From Edwardsiella anguillarum ET080813 (lineage in GTDB: Bacteria; Pseudomonadota; Gammaproteobacteria; Enterobacterales; Enterobacteriaceae), in the NCBI RefSeq assembly GCF_000264765.2, contig NZ_CP006664.1:2542001-2606000 (forward strand): DNA of 64,000 nucleotides. Direction: 5' to 3'. Below are positions 11,335 through 23,749 of the stretch, one piece after another. The notes below the pieces were generated by a model, which worked only from the letters and a program-made list of their open reading frames with translations, did not search any database and was not told where the DNA came from. The number at the start of each line of letters is the position of its first letter. The stretch's first letter is position 1. The position numbers and the translations under genes were made by a program.

Positions 11335-13722
11335 ATGGCGATGAAAAAGTTGCTCTTAGCGTCGCTGCTGTTTGGCAGCGCAACCGTATACGGTGCAGAT
11401 GGTTTCGTAGTGAAAAATATTCATTTCGAAGGACTGCAGCGGGTCGCCGTCGGTGCGGCGTTACTTAACATGCCGGTACGCGTAGGCGATACCGTCTCTG
11501 ATGAGGATCTGAGTAATACCATCCGCGCGCTGTACGCCACCGGTAACTTTGAGGATGTGCGGGTACTGCGTGATGGTAACAACCTGATTGTGCAGGTTAA
11601 GGAACGTCCGACCATCGCCAGCATTACCTTCTCTGGCAACAAGTCAGTGAAGGATGAGATGCTGAAGCAGAACCTGGAGGCCTCCGGGGTTCGCGTCGGC
11701 GAGGCGCTCGATCGCACCACGCTTTCCAGCATTGAAAAAGGGTTGGAAGATTTCTACTACAGCGTCGGTAAATACAACGCCACCGTGAAGGCGGTGGTGA
11801 CGCCGCTACCGCGCAATCGCGTCGATCTGAAGCTGGTGTTTACCGAGGGTAAATCGGCACAGATCCAGCAGATTAACATCGTTGGCAACCATGCGTTCAG
11901 CAGCGCCGAGCTGCTGGGGCACTTCCAGCTGCGCGACGATGTGCCGTGGTGGAACCTGATGGCCGATCGCAAATACCAGAAGCAGAAGCTGGCCGGCGAC
12001 CTTGAGGCCCTGCGCAGCTACTATCTGGATCGCGGCTATGCGCGTTTCGCCATTAATTCGACCCAGGTGAGCCTGACGCCGGATAAGAAAGGGATCTACA
12101 TCACCATCAACATCACCGAAGGCGATCAGTATAAGCTGGAGGGGGTGGACGTCACCGGCAATATGGCCGGCTACAGCGCCGAGATCACCCGCCTGACCAA
12201 GGTGGAGCCGGGCGAGCTGTATAACGGTGCCAAGGTCACCAAGATGGAGGATGAGATCAAGCAGCTGCTGGGGCGCTATGGCTATGCCTATCCGCGCGTG
12301 CAGACGCAGCCGGAGATCAATGACAAGGACAAGACCGTTGTCCTGCATATGAACGTCGATGCCGGTAACCGCTACTATGTGCGTCAGATTCGCTTTGTCG
12401 GCAACGACACCAGCAAAGACGCGGTACTGCGCCGTGAGATGCGCCAGATGGAAGGCTCTTGGCTGGGCAGCGATCAGGTCGAGCAGGGTAAAGAGCGTCT
12501 GAACCGTACCGGTTACTTTGAAAACGTCGACGTGGAGACCCAGCGCGTACCCGGCACGCCGGATCAGGTCGATGTTGTCTACAAGGTGAAAGAGCGTAAT
12601 ACCGGCAGCTTTAACTTCGGTATCGGCTACGGTACCGAGAGCGGCGTCAGCTTCCAGGTCGGAGTACAGCAGGATAACTGGCTGGGCACCGGCAACGTGG
12701 TGGCGATCAACGGTACCAAGAACGATTACCAGACCTATGCCGAGCTGTCGCTGACCGATCCGTACTTTACGGTGAACGGCGTCAGCCTGGGCGGCCGCCT
12801 GTTCTATAACGATTTTAAGGCCAACGACGCCGATCTGTCTGACTATACCAACAGCAGCTATGGCTTTGACGGCACCCTGGGCTTCCCGATCAACGAGAAC
12901 AACTCGCTGCGCACCGGCCTGGGCTATGTACACAACGACCTGTCCGACATGCAGCCGCAGGTGGCGATGTGGCGCTATCTGCGCTCCGTTGGTCAAAATC
13001 CGAGCGACAGCCAGCGCGCCAGCTACAAGGCCGATGACTATACCTGGACCGCCGGCTGGGCCTACAATAACCTGGATCGCGGCTTCTTCCCGACGGCCGG
13101 TAGCAAGGCCTCGCTGAACGGTAAGATCACGCTGCCGGGCTCCGACAACGAATACTACAAGCTGACCTTTGACAGCCAGAGCTATTTCCCGATCAACCAG
13201 GATCGTACCTGGGTGGTGCTGGGACGTACCCGCCTGGGCTACGGTAACGGCTTCGGCGGCAAAGAGATGCCGTTCTATGAGAACTTCTACGCCGGCGGCT
13301 CTGGCACCGTACGCGGCTTCCAGTCCAATAACATCGGTCCGAAGGCGGTGTACCTGAACAGCGATGGCAGCGTGGATCAGAACAAGACCGGCGACAACGA
13401 CGCGGTGGGCGGTAACGCCATGGCGGTCGCCAGCCTGGAGCTGATCACCCCGACGCCGTTCGTCAGCGAGCAGTATGCCAACTCTCTGCGCACCTCCGTA
13501 TTTATGGATGCCGGTACCGTCTGGGATACCAACTGGGATCAGGCCGCCTACCCGACGCTGCCGGACTACAGCAAGGCGACCAACGTGCGTCTGTCGGCCG
13601 GTATCGCGCTGCAGTGGATGTCGCCGCTGGGGCCGCTGGTGTTCTCCTATGCCCAGCCGGTCAAGAAGTATGAGGGCGATAAGGCGGAGCAGTTCCAGTT
13701 TAATATCGGTAAAACCTGGTAA
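11335..13722 (+). CDS. bamA: Outer membrane protein assembly factor BamA
   Basis: BamA is the beta-barrel core of the BAM complex that inserts outer-membrane proteins. The 795-residue protein has a signal peptide ([20 protein letters not shown]), five POTRA repeats over roughly residues 22-420 and a C-terminal barrel. The barrel contains the loop-6 motif VRGF (in [12 protein letters not shown]) and ends in FNIGKTW, a beta-signal. It is 15 residues shorter than E. coli BamA, probably in surface loops. The chaperone gene skp follows. Confidence 0.98.
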   Translation: MAMKKLLLASLLFGSATVYGADGFVVKNIHFEGLQRVAVGAALLNMPVRVGDTVSDEDLSNTIRALYATGNFEDVRVLRDGNNLIVQVKERPTIASITFSGNKSVKDEMLKQNLEASGVRVGEALDRTTLSSIEKGLEDFYYSVGKYNATVKAVVTPLPRNRVDLKLVFTEGKSAQIQQINIVGNHAFSSAELLGHFQLRDDVPWWNLMADRKYQKQKLAGDLEALRSYYLDRGYARFAINSTQVSLTPDKKGIYITINITEGDQYKLEGVDVTGNMAGYSAEITRLTKVEPGELYNGAKVTKMEDEIKQLLGRYGYAYPRVQTQPEINDKDKTVVLHMNVDAGNRYYVRQIRFVGNDTSKDAVLRREMRQMEGSWLGSDQVEQGKERLNRTGYFENVDVETQRVPGTPDQVDVVYKVKERNTGSFNFGIGYGTESGVSFQVGVQQDNWLGTGNVVAINGTKNDYQTYAELSLTDPYFTVNGVSLGGRLFYNDFKANDADLSDYTNSSYGFDGTLGFPINENNSLRTGLGYVHNDLSDMQPQVAMWRYLRSVGQNPSDSQRASYKADDYTWTAGWAYNNLDRGFFPTAGSKASLNGKITLPGSDNEYYKLTFDSQSYFPINQDRTWVVLGRTRLGYGNGFGGKEMPFYENFYAGGSGTVRGFQSNNIGPKAVYLNSDGSVDQNKTGDNDAVGGNAMAVASLELITPTPFVSEQYANSLRTSVFMDAGTVWDTNWDQAAYPTLPDYSKATNVRLSAGIALQWMSPLGPLVFSYAQPVKKYEGDKAEQFQFNIGKTW

Positions 13723-13796
13723 CCGGAAACGCGATTATCCGCAGGAGGCACTGTGGCGCGGCGACGCCGCCGGCGCAGGCCTCCGGATATAAAGGC

Positions 13797-13821
13797 GCGG
13801 GGATGTCCCCGCACCCTTTTT
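13797..13821 (+). terminator. Weak hairpin after bamA
   Basis: GCGGGG and CCCCGC flank a short loop and are followed by ACCCTTTTT. Partial termination between bamA and skp is plausible. Confidence 0.4.
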
Positions 13822-13933
13822 GCATATGCTCCGCTCAGCGCGTTCTTTTCTCTGGACGTGGTGAGACACGATGGGTCGGCGCCTGTGCAGTGACGTGTCA
13901 TTGACACAACTAGGTGATGGTAAGGAGTTCAAA

Positions 13934-14431
13934 GTGAAAAAGTGGTTATATGCGGCGGGTCTGGGCGTAGCGATGGCTGTTTCCGCCAATGTGCAGGCTG
14001 CTGAAAAAATTGCCGTAGTGAACGTTGCCGGCGTTTTCCAACAGCTTCCGCAGCGTGATGCGGTGGCGAAGCAGCTGGAGAGCGAGTTCAAAGGCCGTGC
14101 CACCGAGCTTCAGGGCATGGAGCGCGATCTGCAGAGTAAAATGCAGCGTCTGCAGCGCGATGCTTCCACCATGAAGGCCAGTGAGCGCACCAAGATGGAA
14201 AAAGAGATCGCCGCACAGCGTGAAACTTTTGCCCGTAAGGCGCAGGCTTTTGAACAGGACAACCGTCGTCGCCAGATGGAAGAGCGCAATAAGCTGCTGA
14301 GTCGTATCCAGGATGCCGTACGCAGCGTAGCGAAAGACAAGGGCTACGATATGGTTATCGATGCCAACGCGGTGGCCTATTCTCAGTCTTCTGACGACAT
14401 CACTGCTCAAGTATTGAAACAGGTTAAATAA
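13934..14431 (+). CDS. skp: Periplasmic chaperone Skp (OmpH)
   Basis: Skp is a trimeric periplasmic holdase for unfolded outer-membrane proteins on the way to BamA. The start is GTG at 13934 behind an AAGGAG ribosome site, as in E. coli; the longer upstream reading is rejected. The protein has 165 residues, a signal peptide ending NVQA, and a long charged helical hairpin region (about residues 45-130) forming the tentacles. lpxD begins four bases after its stop. Confidence 0.96.
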   Translation: MKKWLYAAGLGVAMAVSANVQAAEKIAVVNVAGVFQQLPQRDAVAKQLESEFKGRATELQGMERDLQSKMQRLQRDASTMKASERTKMEKEIAAQRETFARKAQAFEQDNRRRQMEERNKLLSRIQDAVRSVAKDKGYDMVIDANAVAYSQSSDDITAQVLKQVK

Positions 14432-14434
14432 GGC

Positions 14435-15457
14435 ATGGCTTCAATTCGACTGGCTGACCTTGCTCAGCAGTTGAATGCCGAGCTGCACGGTGATGGCGAT
14501 CTCGCCATCACCGGCGTGGCATCGATGCATTCAGCACAAGCGAACCAGATTACGTTTCTGTCCAACAGCCGCTACCGTGAGCAATTGGCTGCCTGCCAGG
14601 CCGGCGCCGTGGTGTTGACGCAAGCGGATCTGGAATTCTGTCCGCAGGCGGCGCTGGTAGTGAAGAACCCCTACCTGACCTACGCCATGATGGCGCAGAT
14701 CATGGACACGACGCCGGCGCCGGCGAGCGGCATCGTGCCGAGCGCGTCAATCGATCCGACGGCGACGCTGGGCAACAATGTCTCCATCGGCGCCAATGCG
14801 GTGATTGAGGCGGGCGTAGCGCTGGGCGACGACGTGATAATTGGCGCGGGCTGTTTCATCGGTAAGTTTACCCGGATCGGCGCCGGGAGCCGCCTGTGGG
14901 CCAACGTCAGCGTTTACCACCAGGTCGAGATCGGTGCGCAGTGTCTGGTGCAGTCCGGCACGGTGATCGGCAGCGATGGCTTTGGCTATGCCAACGATCG
15001 CGGCAACTGGGTGAAAATTCCGCAGCTGGGCAGCGTGCGCATCGGCGATCGCGTCGAGATCGGCGCCTGTACCACGATCGACCGCGGCGCCCTGGATGAC
15101 ACCGTTATCGGCAACGGCGTGATTATCGATAACCAATGTCAGATTGCGCACAACGTCATGATTGGTGACAATACAGCGGTTGCCGGCGGTGTTATCATGG
15201 CCGGCAGCCTCAAGATTGGACGCTATTGTCAGATCGGCGGCGCCAGCGTGATTAATGGTCACATGGAGATTTGCGATCAGGCAGTGGTGACGGGGATGGG
15301 CATGGTGATGCGACCTATCACCGAACCCGGTATCTACTCTTCTGGCATTCCGCTTCAGCCAAACAAAACGTGGCGTAAGACGGCTGCGCTGGTGATGAAT
15401 ATTGACGAGATCAATAAGCGTTTGAAGGCCGTAGAAAAGAAAGTCCACAGCGATTAA
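14435..15457 (+). CDS. lpxD: UDP-3-O-(3-hydroxyacyl)glucosamine N-acyltransferase
   Basis: LpxD adds the second 3-hydroxyacyl chain in lipid A synthesis, using acyl-ACP. The protein has 340 residues, one fewer than E. coli. A UDP-binding N-terminal domain is followed by a left-handed beta helix of hexapeptide repeats (about residues 105-300) and a C-terminal helix. [12 protein letters not shown] carries the catalytic histidine. It belongs to the lpxD-fabZ-lpxA-lpxB cluster. Confidence 0.98.
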   Translation: MASIRLADLAQQLNAELHGDGDLAITGVASMHSAQANQITFLSNSRYREQLAACQAGAVVLTQADLEFCPQAALVVKNPYLTYAMMAQIMDTTPAPASGIVPSASIDPTATLGNNVSIGANAVIEAGVALGDDVIIGAGCFIGKFTRIGAGSRLWANVSVYHQVEIGAQCLVQSGTVIGSDGFGYANDRGNWVKIPQLGSVRIGDRVEIGACTTIDRGALDDTVIGNGVIIDNQCQIAHNVMIGDNTAVAGGVIMAGSLKIGRYCQIGGASVINGHMEICDQAVVTGMGMVMRPITEPGIYSSGIPLQPNKTWRKTAALVMNIDEINKRLKAVEKKVHSD

Positions 15458-15563
15458 TGCCCGCCGGGCCCGTGGCCCAATTCGATTTGCGGCCTGCATC
15501 ATGTCCCCTGAAGGAGTGAGGCAGGCCGTGTTGTTTGACATCCGTTTTTACAGGAAGAGTATT

Positions 15564-16019
15564 TTGACTACTGACACTCATACTCTCAATATTTCAGAGA
15601 TTTTAGAGCTTCTGCCGCACCGTTTTCCGTTCCTGCTGGTGGATCGTGTGCTGGATTATCAAGAGGGCAAATTCCTGCGTGCAGTGAAGAATGTCTCCTT
15701 CAACGAGCCATTTTTCCAGGGACACTTCCCGGGCAAGCCGATTTTCCCCGGGGTGCTGATCCTCGAAGCCATGGCGCAGGCCACCGGTATTCTGGCATTC
15801 AAGAGCGTGGGCAAACTGGAGCCGGGCGAACTGTACTACTTCGCCGGTATCGATGACGCCCGCTTTAAGCGTCCGGTTCATCCGGGTGACCAGATGATCC
15901 TGGAAGTGGAGTTTCTGAAAGAGCGCCGCGGCGTGGCTCGCTTTAACGGTGTTGCCAAGGTTGACGGCAAGATCGTGTGCGAGGCGTCCATGATGTGCGC
16001 CCGTAACCGTGAGGCCTGA
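15564..16019 (+). CDS. fabZ: 3-hydroxyacyl-[ACP] dehydratase FabZ
   Basis: FabZ dehydrates 3-hydroxyacyl-ACP in fatty acid elongation and competes with LpxA/LpxD for 3-hydroxymyristoyl-ACP. The start is TTG at 15564 behind an AGGAAG site, giving 151 residues as in E. coli. The hot-dog fold active-site segment [17 protein letters not shown] contains the catalytic histidine and LILEAMAQA the glutamate. The lpxA start follows after three bases. Confidence 0.96.
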   Translation: MTTDTHTLNISEILELLPHRFPFLLVDRVLDYQEGKFLRAVKNVSFNEPFFQGHFPGKPIFPGVLILEAMAQATGILAFKSVGKLEPGELYYFAGIDDARFKRPVHPGDQMILEVEFLKERRGVARFNGVAKVDGKIVCEASMMCARNREA

Positions 16020-16022
16020 TAC

Positions 16023-16811
16023 GTGATTGATCAAACCGCCTTTATCCATCCCAGCGCTATTGTCGAAGACGGTGCGGTGATTGGCGCCGGTGTTCACATT
16101 GGCCCGTTCTGCTACATCGGTTCGCAGGTTGAAATCGGCGCGGGCAGCGTGCTGAAGTCCCATGTGGTGGTCAACGGGATCACCAAGATTGGCTGTGATA
16201 ACCAGATCTATCAGTTCGTCTCCATCGGCGAAGTGAATCAGGATCTGAAGTATGCCGGCGAGCCGACCCGGGTTGAGATCGGCGATCGCAACCGCATTCG
16301 CGAGAGCGTCACCGTTCATCGCGGTACGGCGCAGGGCGGCGGTCTGACCCGTATCGGCAGCGATAACCTGCTGATGGTCAATACCCATGTTGCCCATGAC
16401 TGCGTCATCGGCAACCGCTGTATTCTGGCCAACAACGCCACGCTGGGCGGCCACGTCAGCGTGGACGACTTCGCCATCATCGGCGGGATGACGGCCGTAC
16501 ACCAGTTTTGTGTGATCGGTGCGCACGTGATGGTGGGCGGCTGCTCCGGCGTCGCGCAGGACGTGCCGCCGTACGTGATTGCCCAGGGTAACCACGCCAC
16601 GCCGTACGGCCTGAACCTGGAGGGGCTGAAGCGCCGTGGCTTTGAGAAGGATGCCCTGCAGGCGATTCGTAACGCCTACAAGATCCTCTACCGCAGCGGT
16701 AAAACCCTGGAAGAGGCAAAGCCGGAGATCGAAGCCCTGGCTCAGCGCCAGCCGGCGGTGCAGCTGTTCGTCGATTTCTTTGCCCGCTCCACCCGCGGCA
16801 TCATCCGTTAG
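16023..16811 (+). CDS. lpxA: UDP-N-acetylglucosamine acyltransferase LpxA
   Basis: LpxA performs the first step of lipid A synthesis, O-acylating UDP-GlcNAc. It starts with GTG and has 262 residues, identical in length to E. coli. Hexapeptide repeats fill the N-terminal two thirds. The segment NTHVAHDC holds the histidine equivalent to catalytic His125, and the helical C-terminus ends ARSTRGIIR. It is nearly contiguous with fabZ and lpxB. Confidence 0.98.
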   Translation: MIDQTAFIHPSAIVEDGAVIGAGVHIGPFCYIGSQVEIGAGSVLKSHVVVNGITKIGCDNQIYQFVSIGEVNQDLKYAGEPTRVEIGDRNRIRESVTVHRGTAQGGGLTRIGSDNLLMVNTHVAHDCVIGNRCILANNATLGGHVSVDDFAIIGGMTAVHQFCVIGAHVMVGGCSGVAQDVPPYVIAQGNHATPYGLNLEGLKRRGFEKDALQAIRNAYKILYRSGKTLEEAKPEIEALAQRQPAVQLFVDFFARSTRGIIR

Positions 16812-16814
16812 TCC

Positions 16815-17999
16815 ATGGTGGCGTCAGCGCGGGGCCCACGCCCGCTTACCATTGGTCTGGTCGCCGGGGAGACCTCCGGCGATATTCTCGGTGCCGGCCT
16901 GATCCGCGCACTGAAGGTGCGTCACCCCGACGCCCGCTTCGTCGGCGTGGCGGGGCCGCTGATGCAGGCCGAGGGCTGTGAGGCCTGGTTCGAGATGGAA
17001 GAGTTGGCGGTGATGGGCATCGTCGAGGTGCTGGAGCGTCTGCCGCGCCTGCTGCGCATTCGCCGCGAGCTGACCCGGCGCTTTACGGCGCTGCGGCCGG
17101 ACGTGTTTGTCGGTATCGATGCGCCGGACTTCAACCTGACCCTGGAAGGCCGCCTGCACCAGCGCGGCATTCGCACCATCCACTATGTCAGCCCCTCCGT
17201 CTGGGCCTGGCGTCAGAAGCGGGTGTTTAAGATTGGCCGCGCCACCGATTTGGTGCTGGCCTTCCTGCCGTTTGAGAAAGCCTTCTACGACCGTTTCAAT
17301 GTTCCCTGTCGCTTCATCGGCCATACCATGGCCGATGCGATGCCGCTGGCGCCGGATCGCGCCGCGGCACGTCAGGCGTTGGGGATCGCCGCCGATGCGC
17401 GCTGTCTGGCGCTGCTGCCCGGCAGCCGCAGCGCCGAAGTCGAAATGCTGAGCGCCGATTTTCTGCGTACCGCGCTGTTGCTGCGGCAGAGCTATCCCGA
17501 TCTACAGATCGTGGTGCCGCTGGTCAACGCCCGGCGTCGCGCGCAGTTTGAACGGATCAAGGCGGAGGTGGCGCCGGATCTGCCGGCGCATCTGCTGGAC
17601 GGTCAGGCGCGCAACGCCATGTACGCCAGCGACGCGGCGCTGCTGGCGTCGGGAACGGCGGCGCTGGAGTGCATGCTGGCCAAGTGCCCGATGGTGGTGG
17701 CCTACCGCATGAAGCCCTTCACGTTTTGGCTGGCGCAGCGCCTGGTAAAAACCGAGTTTGTCTCTCTGCCCAACCTGCTGGCCGGCCGTCGGCTGGTCGA
17801 GGAGCTGCTGCAGCACGAGTGTCAGCCGCCGCGTCTGGCGCAGGCGCTGGCGCCGCTGCTGGCCGACGGCGCACAGACTCAGGCGCTGAAGCAGACCTTT
17901 TTACAGCTGCACCGCCAGATCCGCTGCGGCGCCGATACGCAAGCCGCCGAGGCGGTGCTGGCGTTAGCCGCTGACCCCCGGGAGTCCTCCAATGAGTGA
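16815..17999 (+). CDS. lpxB: Lipid-A-disaccharide synthase
   Basis: LpxB is a peripheral membrane glycosyltransferase (family GT19) joining UDP-diacyl-glucosamine and lipid X. The protein has 394 residues. Family motifs [32 protein letters not shown] and [18 protein letters not shown] are present. Its last eight bases overlap rnhB, indicating translational coupling. Confidence 0.97.
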   Translation: MVASARGPRPLTIGLVAGETSGDILGAGLIRALKVRHPDARFVGVAGPLMQAEGCEAWFEMEELAVMGIVEVLERLPRLLRIRRELTRRFTALRPDVFVGIDAPDFNLTLEGRLHQRGIRTIHYVSPSVWAWRQKRVFKIGRATDLVLAFLPFEKAFYDRFNVPCRFIGHTMADAMPLAPDRAAARQALGIAADARCLALLPGSRSAEVEMLSADFLRTALLLRQSYPDLQIVVPLVNARRRAQFERIKAEVAPDLPAHLLDGQARNAMYASDAALLASGTAALECMLAKCPMVVAYRMKPFTFWLAQRLVKTEFVSLPNLLAGRRLVEELLQHECQPPRLAQALAPLLADGAQTQALKQTFLQLHRQIRCGADTQAAEAVLALAADPRESSNE

Positions 18000-18585
18000 T
18001 ATTTTTGTCTACCCCTGCGCCGACCGCATCGCCGGCGTCGATGAGGTCGGCCGCGGGCCGTTGGTGGGCGCGGTGGTGACGGCGGCGGTGATCCTGGATC
18101 CCGCGCGTCCGATTGCCGGGCTGGCCGACTCCAAAAAGCTGAGCGAAAAGCGGCGCTGCGCGCTGTATGACGAGATCGTCGAGAAAGCGCTGTGCTGGAG
18201 CCTGGGCCGGGCAGAGGCGGAAGAGATCGATCGCCTCAATATTCTGCAGGCCACGATGGTGGCGATGCAGCGCGCGGTGGCCGGGCTGGCGCTGCAGCCG
18301 GACTTTGTCCTGATCGACGGCAACCGCTGTCCGGCGCTGCCGATGGCGGCGCAGGCGGTGGTCAAAGGCGATAGCCGGGTGGCGGAGATCAGCGCAGCGT
18401 CGATCCTGGCCAAGGTGACGCGCGATCGCGAAATGGCCGAGCTGGATTGCTGCTATCCCGAATATGGCTTTGCCCAGCACAAGGGCTATCCTACCGCACT
18501 GCACCTGGAGCGCCTGGCTGCGCTGGGGGCCACCGAGCATCACCGCCGCAGCTTTGGGCCGGTGAAGCGGGTGCTGGGCCTGTAG
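17992..18585 (+). CDS. rnhB: Ribonuclease HII
   Basis: RNase HII nicks DNA at embedded ribonucleotides and degrades RNA in hybrids. It has 197 residues, one fewer than E. coli. The first two catalytic acids lie in [13 protein letters not shown], another in LIDGNRC and the last near KVTRDREM. It overlaps lpxB by eight bases and precedes dnaE, the usual enterobacterial order. Confidence 0.97.
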   Translation: MSDIFVYPCADRIAGVDEVGRGPLVGAVVTAAVILDPARPIAGLADSKKLSEKRRCALYDEIVEKALCWSLGRAEAEEIDRLNILQATMVAMQRAVAGLALQPDFVLIDGNRCPALPMAAQAVVKGDSRVAEISAASILAKVTRDREMAELDCCYPEYGFAQHKGYPTALHLERLAALGATEHHRRSFGPVKRVLGL

Positions 18586-18641
18586 TCTGTCACCTCTCTC
18601 TGGGATGACATCGTTTTCTGGTATTAAAAGGTAATCGTTCG

Positions 18642-21600
18642 ATGGCGGAACCACGTTTTATACATCTGCATGTGCACAGTGACTACTCGATGATCGACGG
18701 GCTGGCGAAGACCAGTCCCCTGGTCAAGAAGGTCGCCGCGCTGGGGATGCCCGCCTTCGCGATCACCGACCATACCAACCTGTGCGGGCTGGTCAAGTTT
18801 TATGGCAGCGCGCACGGCGCCGGGATCAAGCCGCTGGTCGGGGCCGATGTCCTGGTCCGCAGCGAGACGATGGGCGATGAGCTGTCGGCGCTGACTCTTC
18901 TGGCCTGTGATAACGAGGGCTACCAGAATCTGACCCAGCTTATCTCACACGCCTACCAGCGCGGCTATGGCGCAGAGGGGCCGACGATCGATCGCGATTG
19001 GCTGATCGCGTACCGCGCCGGGCTGATTTTGCTCTCCGGCGCCCGCCACGGCGACGTGGGTAAGCTGCTGCTGCGCGGTAATCAGACGCTGGTCGGTGAG
19101 TGCGTTGACTTCTACCAACGGCACTTTCCTGATAGCTACTTTTTAGAGTTGGTGCGCACCGGACGCCCCGATGAGGAGAGCTATCTGCACCTGGCGGTGG
19201 AGCTGGCGCAGCAGCGTGATTTGCCGCTGGTGGCGACCAACGACGTCCGCTTCTTGGAGGCCTCGGACTTTGACGCCCATGAGATCCGCGTCGCGATCCA
19301 CGACGGCTATACCTTAGACGATCCCAAGCGCCCACGTAACTATAGCGCTCAGCAATACATGCGCAGCGAAGAGGAGATGTGCGAGCTGTTCGCCGATCTG
19401 CCCGAGGCGCTGCAGAACAGCGTAGAGATTGCTAAGCGTTGTAATGTGACCATCCGACTCGGCCAGTACTTTCTGCCGCAGTTCCCCACCGGGGAGATGT
19501 CGACGGAGGATTTCCTGGTGAAGATGGCGCACGAGGGGCTGGAGGAGCGTCTCACGTTCCTGTTCCCCGATGAGGCGGACCGTGCCCGACTGCGCCCGCC
19601 TTACGATGAGCGTCTGGAGATCGAGCTGAAGGTGATCAACCAGATGGGCTTCCCCGGTTACTTCCTGATCGTGATGGAGTTTATCCAGTGGTCTAAGGAT
19701 AACGGGGTTCCGGTGGGGCCGGGGCGCGGCTCCGGCGCCGGCTCGCTGGTGGCCTATTCGCTGAAGATTACCGACCTCGATCCGCTGGCCTTCGATCTGC
19801 TGTTCGAACGTTTTCTTAACCCGGAACGCGTATCCATGCCCGACTTTGACGTCGACTTCTGCATGGAGAAGCGCGATCGGGTGATCGATCACGTCGCCGA
19901 TATGTATGGCCGTGAAGCGGTATCGCAGATCATCACCTTCGGTACCATGGCGGCCAAGGCGGTGATCCGCGACGTGGGACGTGTGCTGGGTCATCCCTAC
20001 GGCTTCGTCGATCGCATCTCCAAGCTGGTGCCACCGGATCCTGGCATGACCCTGGCCAAGGCCTTCGAGGCGGAGCCGCAGCTGCCGGAGATCTACGAGG
20101 CGGATGAAGAGGTGCGGGCGCTGATCGACATGGCGCGCAAGCTGGAGGGGGTCACCCGCAACGCCGGTAAGCACGCCGGTGGGGTGGTGATCTCGCCGAC
20201 CAAGATCACCGACTTCGCGCCGCTGTACTGCGATGCCGAGGGGAATCACCCGGTCACCCAGTTCGACAAGAGCGACGTGGAGTACGCCGGGCTGGTGAAG
20301 TTTGACTTCCTGGGCCTGCGTACCCTGACCATCATCAACTGGGCGCTGGAGATGATCAACGCCCGCCGTGCGCGCCAGGGGCTGGAGCCGGTGGATATCG
20401 CCGCCATTCCGCTCGACGATCAGAAGAGCTTCGATATCCTGCAGCGCGCGGAGACCACGGCGGTATTCCAGCTGGAATCGCGCGGGATGAAGGATCTGAT
20501 CAAGCGTCTAAAGCCGGACTGCTTCGAAGATATGATCGCGCTGGTGGCGCTGTTCCGCCCCGGCCCGCTGCAGTCGGGGATGGTCGATAACTTTATCGAC
20601 CGTAAGCACGGGCGCGAAGAGCTCTCCTACCCGGACCGTGAGTGGCAGCATGAGAGTTTGAAGCCGGTGCTGGAGCCGACCTACGGCGTGATCCTGTATC
20701 AGGAACAGGTGATGCAGATAGCCCAGGTGCTGGCCGGCTACTCGCTGGGCGGCGCCGACCTGCTGCGCCGTGCGATGGGTAAGAAAAAGCCCGAGGAGAT
20801 GGCCAAGCAGCGCTCGGTGTTTGAAGAGGGCGCCAGGAACAACGGCGTCAACGGCGAACTGGCGATGCACATCTTCGACCTGGTGGAGAAGTTCGCCGGC
20901 TATGGCTTTAACAAGTCGCACTCCGCCGCCTATGCGCTGGTCTCTTACCAGACGCTGTGGCTGAAAACCCACTATCCGGCCGAGTTTATGGCGGCGGTGA
21001 TGACCGCCGATATGGATAACACCGAGAAGGTGGTCGGGCTGGTGGATGAGTGCTGGCGGATGGGGCTGAAGATCCTGCCGCCGGACATCAACAGCGGGCA
21101 GTATCACTTCCACGTCAACGATGAGGGCGAGATCGTCTACGGTATCGGCGCCATCAAAGGGGTCGGGGAAGGGCCAATCGAGGCGATCATCGAGGCGCGC
21201 AACAGCGGCGAACAGGGCTATTTTAAGGATCTGTTTGATCTGTGCGCCCGCACCGATACCAAGAAGCTGAACCGTCGGATGATGGAGAAGCTGATCATGT
21301 CCGGCGCCTTCGATCGCCTGGGGCCGCACCGCGCGGCGCTGATGAGCTCGCTGAGCGATGCGCTGAAGGCCGCCGAGCAGCACGCCCGCGCCGAGGCCAT
21401 CGGACAGGCGGACATGTTTGGTGTGCTGGCGGAAGAGCCGGAGCAGGTAGAGCAATCCTATGGCAGCGTGCCGCCCTGGCCAGCCCAGATGGTGCTGGAC
21501 GGCGAGCGCGAGACCCTGGGGCTGTACCTGACCGGCCATCCGATCACCCAGTATCTGAAAGAGATCGAACGCTATGCCGGCGGTGGCCGTCTGAAGGATA

Positions 21601-22130
21601 TGCATCCGACGGATCGTGGTAAGATGACCACCGCCGTGGGGCTGGTGCTGGGGGCCCGGGTGATGACGACCAAGCGCGGTAACCGCATCGGAATGTGTAC
21701 CCTCGACGATCGATCCGGCCGTCTGGAGGTGATGCTGTTCACCGATGCGCTGGAAAAATACCAGCATTTGCTGGAGAAAGACCGTATCCTGATCGCCAGC
21801 GGACAGGTCAGCTTTGATGACTTCAGCGGCGGCCTTAAAATGATCGCCCGCGAGTTAATGGATATCAGCGAAGCCCGTGAAAAATATGCACGTGGACTTG
21901 CCATCTCGCTGACTGACAGGCAAATTGATGATCAGCTTTTAAACCGTCTCCGTGAAGCGCTGGAACCACATCGTTCGGGGACGATCCCAGTACACCTGTA
22001 TTATCAGCGTGCGGATGCGCGGGCCCGGGTTCGTTTCGGTGCAGCCTGGCGCGTGACGCCGACGGATCGCCTGCTGCTCGATCTGCGCACGCTGGTGGGA
22101 TGTGAACAGGTGGAACTGGAATTTGACTAA
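18642..22130 (+). CDS. dnaE: DNA polymerase III alpha subunit
   Basis: DnaE is the replicative polymerase catalytic subunit. It has 1162 residues against 1160 in E. coli. An N-terminal PHP domain ([13 protein letters not shown]), the palm with two catalytic aspartates (PDFDVDF, near residues 401 and 403), the third in [10 protein letters not shown], and a C-terminal OB-fold and tau-binding region occur in order. accA follows after 12 bases. Confidence 0.98.
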   Translation: MAEPRFIHLHVHSDYSMIDGLAKTSPLVKKVAALGMPAFAITDHTNLCGLVKFYGSAHGAGIKPLVGADVLVRSETMGDELSALTLLACDNEGYQNLTQLISHAYQRGYGAEGPTIDRDWLIAYRAGLILLSGARHGDVGKLLLRGNQTLVGECVDFYQRHFPDSYFLELVRTGRPDEESYLHLAVELAQQRDLPLVATNDVRFLEASDFDAHEIRVAIHDGYTLDDPKRPRNYSAQQYMRSEEEMCELFADLPEALQNSVEIAKRCNVTIRLGQYFLPQFPTGEMSTEDFLVKMAHEGLEERLTFLFPDEADRARLRPPYDERLEIELKVINQMGFPGYFLIVMEFIQWSKDNGVPVGPGRGSGAGSLVAYSLKITDLDPLAFDLLFERFLNPERVSMPDFDVDFCMEKRDRVIDHVADMYGREAVSQIITFGTMAAKAVIRDVGRVLGHPYGFVDRISKLVPPDPGMTLAKAFEAEPQLPEIYEADEEVRALIDMARKLEGVTRNAGKHAGGVVISPTKITDFAPLYCDAEGNHPVTQFDKSDVEYAGLVKFDFLGLRTLTIINWALEMINARRARQGLEPVDIAAIPLDDQKSFDILQRAETTAVFQLESRGMKDLIKRLKPDCFEDMIALVALFRPGPLQSGMVDNFIDRKHGREELSYPDREWQHESLKPVLEPTYGVILYQEQVMQIAQVLAGYSLGGADLLRRAMGKKKPEEMAKQRSVFEEGARNNGVNGELAMHIFDLVEKFAGYGFNKSHSAAYALVSYQTLWLKTHYPAEFMAAVMTADMDNTEKVVGLVDECWRMGLKILPPDINSGQYHFHVNDEGEIVYGIGAIKGVGEGPIEAIIEARNSGEQGYFKDLFDLCARTDTKKLNRRMMEKLIMSGAFDRLGPHRAALMSSLSDALKAAEQHARAEAIGQADMFGVLAEEPEQVEQSYGSVPPWPAQMVLDGERETLGLYLTGHPITQYLKEIERYAGGGRLKDMHPTDRGKMTTAVGLVLGARVMTTKRGNRIGMCTLDDRSGRLEVMLFTDALEKYQHLLEKDRILIASGQVSFDDFSGGLKMIARELMDISEAREKYARGLAISLTDRQIDDQLLNRLREALEPHRSGTIPVHLYYQRADARARVRFGAAWRVTPTDRLLLDLRTLVGCEQVELEFD

Positions 22131-22142
22131 TATAGGAATACT

Positions 22143-23102
22143 ATGAGTCTGAATTTTCTGGATTTTGAACAGCCGATTGCCGAACTTGAAGCGAAGATCG
22201 ATTCGCTGAACGCTCTCAGCCGTCAAGACGAAAAATTGGATATTAATATCGACGAGGAGGTTCAGCGCCTGCGTGAGAAGAGCGTTGAGCTGACCCGTAA
22301 GATTTTTGCCGATCTGGGAGCCTGGCAGATTGCCCAGCTGGCGCGTCATCCGCGCCGCCCCTATACCCTGGATTATCTTCAGCATATCTTCACCGACTTC
22401 GATGAGCTGGCCGGCGATCGCGCCTACGCCGACGACAAGGCGATTGTCGGTGGCACGGCACGTCTGGACGGCCGTCCGGTGATGGTGATTGGCCATCAGA
22501 AAGGGCGCGAGACCAAAGAGAAGATCCGCCGTAACTTCGGCATGCCGGCGCCGGAGGGCTACCGTAAGGCCTTGCGCCTGATGGAGATGGCCGAGCGCTT
22601 TAACCTGCCGATCATCACCTTTATCGATACCCCGGGCGCCTATCCGGGGGTGGGGGCAGAAGAGCGCGGTCAGTCTGAGGCTATCGCACGTAACCTGCGC
22701 GAGATGTCTGGGCTGAAGGTGCCGGTCATCTGCACGGTGATCGGCGAAGGCGGTTCCGGCGGCGCGCTGGCTATCGGGGTTGGCGATAAGGTCAACATGC
22801 TGCAGTACAGCACCTACTCGGTGATCTCACCGGAAGGATGCGCATCTATCCTGTGGAAGAGCGCCGACAAGGCGCCGCTGGCCGCGGAAGCGATGGGCAT
22901 CACCGCGCCGCGCTTACAGGAGCTGAAGCTGATCGATTCGGTGATCTCGGAGCCGCTGGGCGGCGCCCACCGCGATCCGCAGGCGATGGCGGCGAGCCTG
23001 AAGGCCCAGCTGCTGTCCGATCTGGGGGAGCTGGATACCCTAGAAAAAGAAGAGCTGCTCGACCGTCGCTATCAGCGTCTGATGAACTACGGTTACTGCT
23101 GA
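22143..23102 (+). CDS. accA: Acetyl-CoA carboxylase carboxyltransferase alpha subunit
   Basis: AccA pairs with AccD to transfer carboxyl from biotin to acetyl-CoA, making malonyl-CoA for fatty acid synthesis. The 319 residues match E. coli exactly. Diagnostic segments are [20 protein letters not shown] and [15 protein letters not shown], which form the oxyanion and CoA region of the crotonase-like fold. It ends the long plus-strand block and is closed by a clear terminator. Confidence 0.98.
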   Translation: MSLNFLDFEQPIAELEAKIDSLNALSRQDEKLDINIDEEVQRLREKSVELTRKIFADLGAWQIAQLARHPRRPYTLDYLQHIFTDFDELAGDRAYADDKAIVGGTARLDGRPVMVIGHQKGRETKEKIRRNFGMPAPEGYRKALRLMEMAERFNLPIITFIDTPGAYPGVGAEERGQSEAIARNLREMSGLKVPVICTVIGEGGSGGALAIGVGDKVNMLQYSTYSVISPEGCASILWKSADKAPLAAEAMGITAPRLQELKLIDSVISEPLGGAHRDPQAMAASLKAQLLSDLGELDTLEKEELLDRRYQRLMNYGYC

Positions 23103-23127
23103 TCCCCCTACCGTGGTATCCCTTTAC

Positions 23128-23163
23128 ATCAAGCCCGGAAACGGGCTTGATGCCTTTATTTTC
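23128..23163 (+). terminator. accA terminator
   Basis: ATCAAGCCCG and CGGGCTTGAT pair perfectly over a GAAA loop and run into GCCTTTATTTT. This is a strong end signal for the dnaE-accA unit. Confidence 0.85.
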
Positions 23164-23248
23164 TGTATGTTTTCCCTCGTCAGGCGCTAACGCTTTTATC
23201 GCGCCCACGGCATAATCCGCAACACTTTATGGGACCTCGGGAGATATA

Positions 23249-23635
23249 GTGCAGCTCAATCGTCTTCATCATGTCGCCTTGATTGCGTCAGACTATGCAC
23301 GCAGCAAGGCGTTTTATTGTGATATCCTCGGTTTTTCCTTGGTGCGTGAGCATTACCGCACTGAGCGTGACTCATGGAAGGGTGATCTGGCGCTGAATGG
23401 CGTTTATACACTGGAGCTGTTTTCTTTTCCTGCGCCGCCGCCGCGGGTATCCGCGCCGGAGGCCTGCGGTTTGCGTCACCTGGCCTTCAGCGTTGCGAAC
23501 CTGGGGGAGGCCGTTGCGCATCTCGCCAGTCACGGCGTGACGTGCGAGACGATACGCCGTGACGAATATACCGGACGCTGCTTTACTTTTTTTCGCGATC
23601 CGGATGGATTACCGCTGGAGTTGTATCAGGAATAG
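23249..23635 (+). CDS. yaeR: VOC-family protein YaeR (glyoxalase-like)
   Basis: The protein is a small vicinal-oxygen-chelate fold protein of 128 residues starting with GTG. It matches E. coli YaeR throughout: FYCDILGF, RDSWKGDLALNG, CGLRHLAFSV and FRDPDGLPLELY. The histidine and glutamate residues expected to bind a metal are kept. Its substrate is not known; a lyase or isomerase role is only inferred from the fold. In E. coli it lies between ldcC and tilS; here the cad genes sit on its downstream side. Confidence 0.9.
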   Translation: MQLNRLHHVALIASDYARSKAFYCDILGFSLVREHYRTERDSWKGDLALNGVYTLELFSFPAPPPRVSAPEACGLRHLAFSVANLGEAVAHLASHGVTCETIRRDEYTGRCFTFFRDPDGLPLELYQE

Positions 23636-23749
23636 TTGGCGAAGAAAACAGTTTCGGTGGTAAATTAATAGATGGCGTGTAGGTGTTACTTTAAGCACTA
23701 TGTTAGTATGGCACGCTTCAGACTTTTCTCTCCGGGCAATTAGTACACT

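Noticed and set aside
11806-12996. 396-codon minus-strand frame inside bamA
   Set aside because: Shadow of bamA; composition is driven by bamA codon bias.
20508-21767. 419-codon minus-strand frame inside dnaE
   Set aside because: Shadow of dnaE with no ribosome site or family resemblance.
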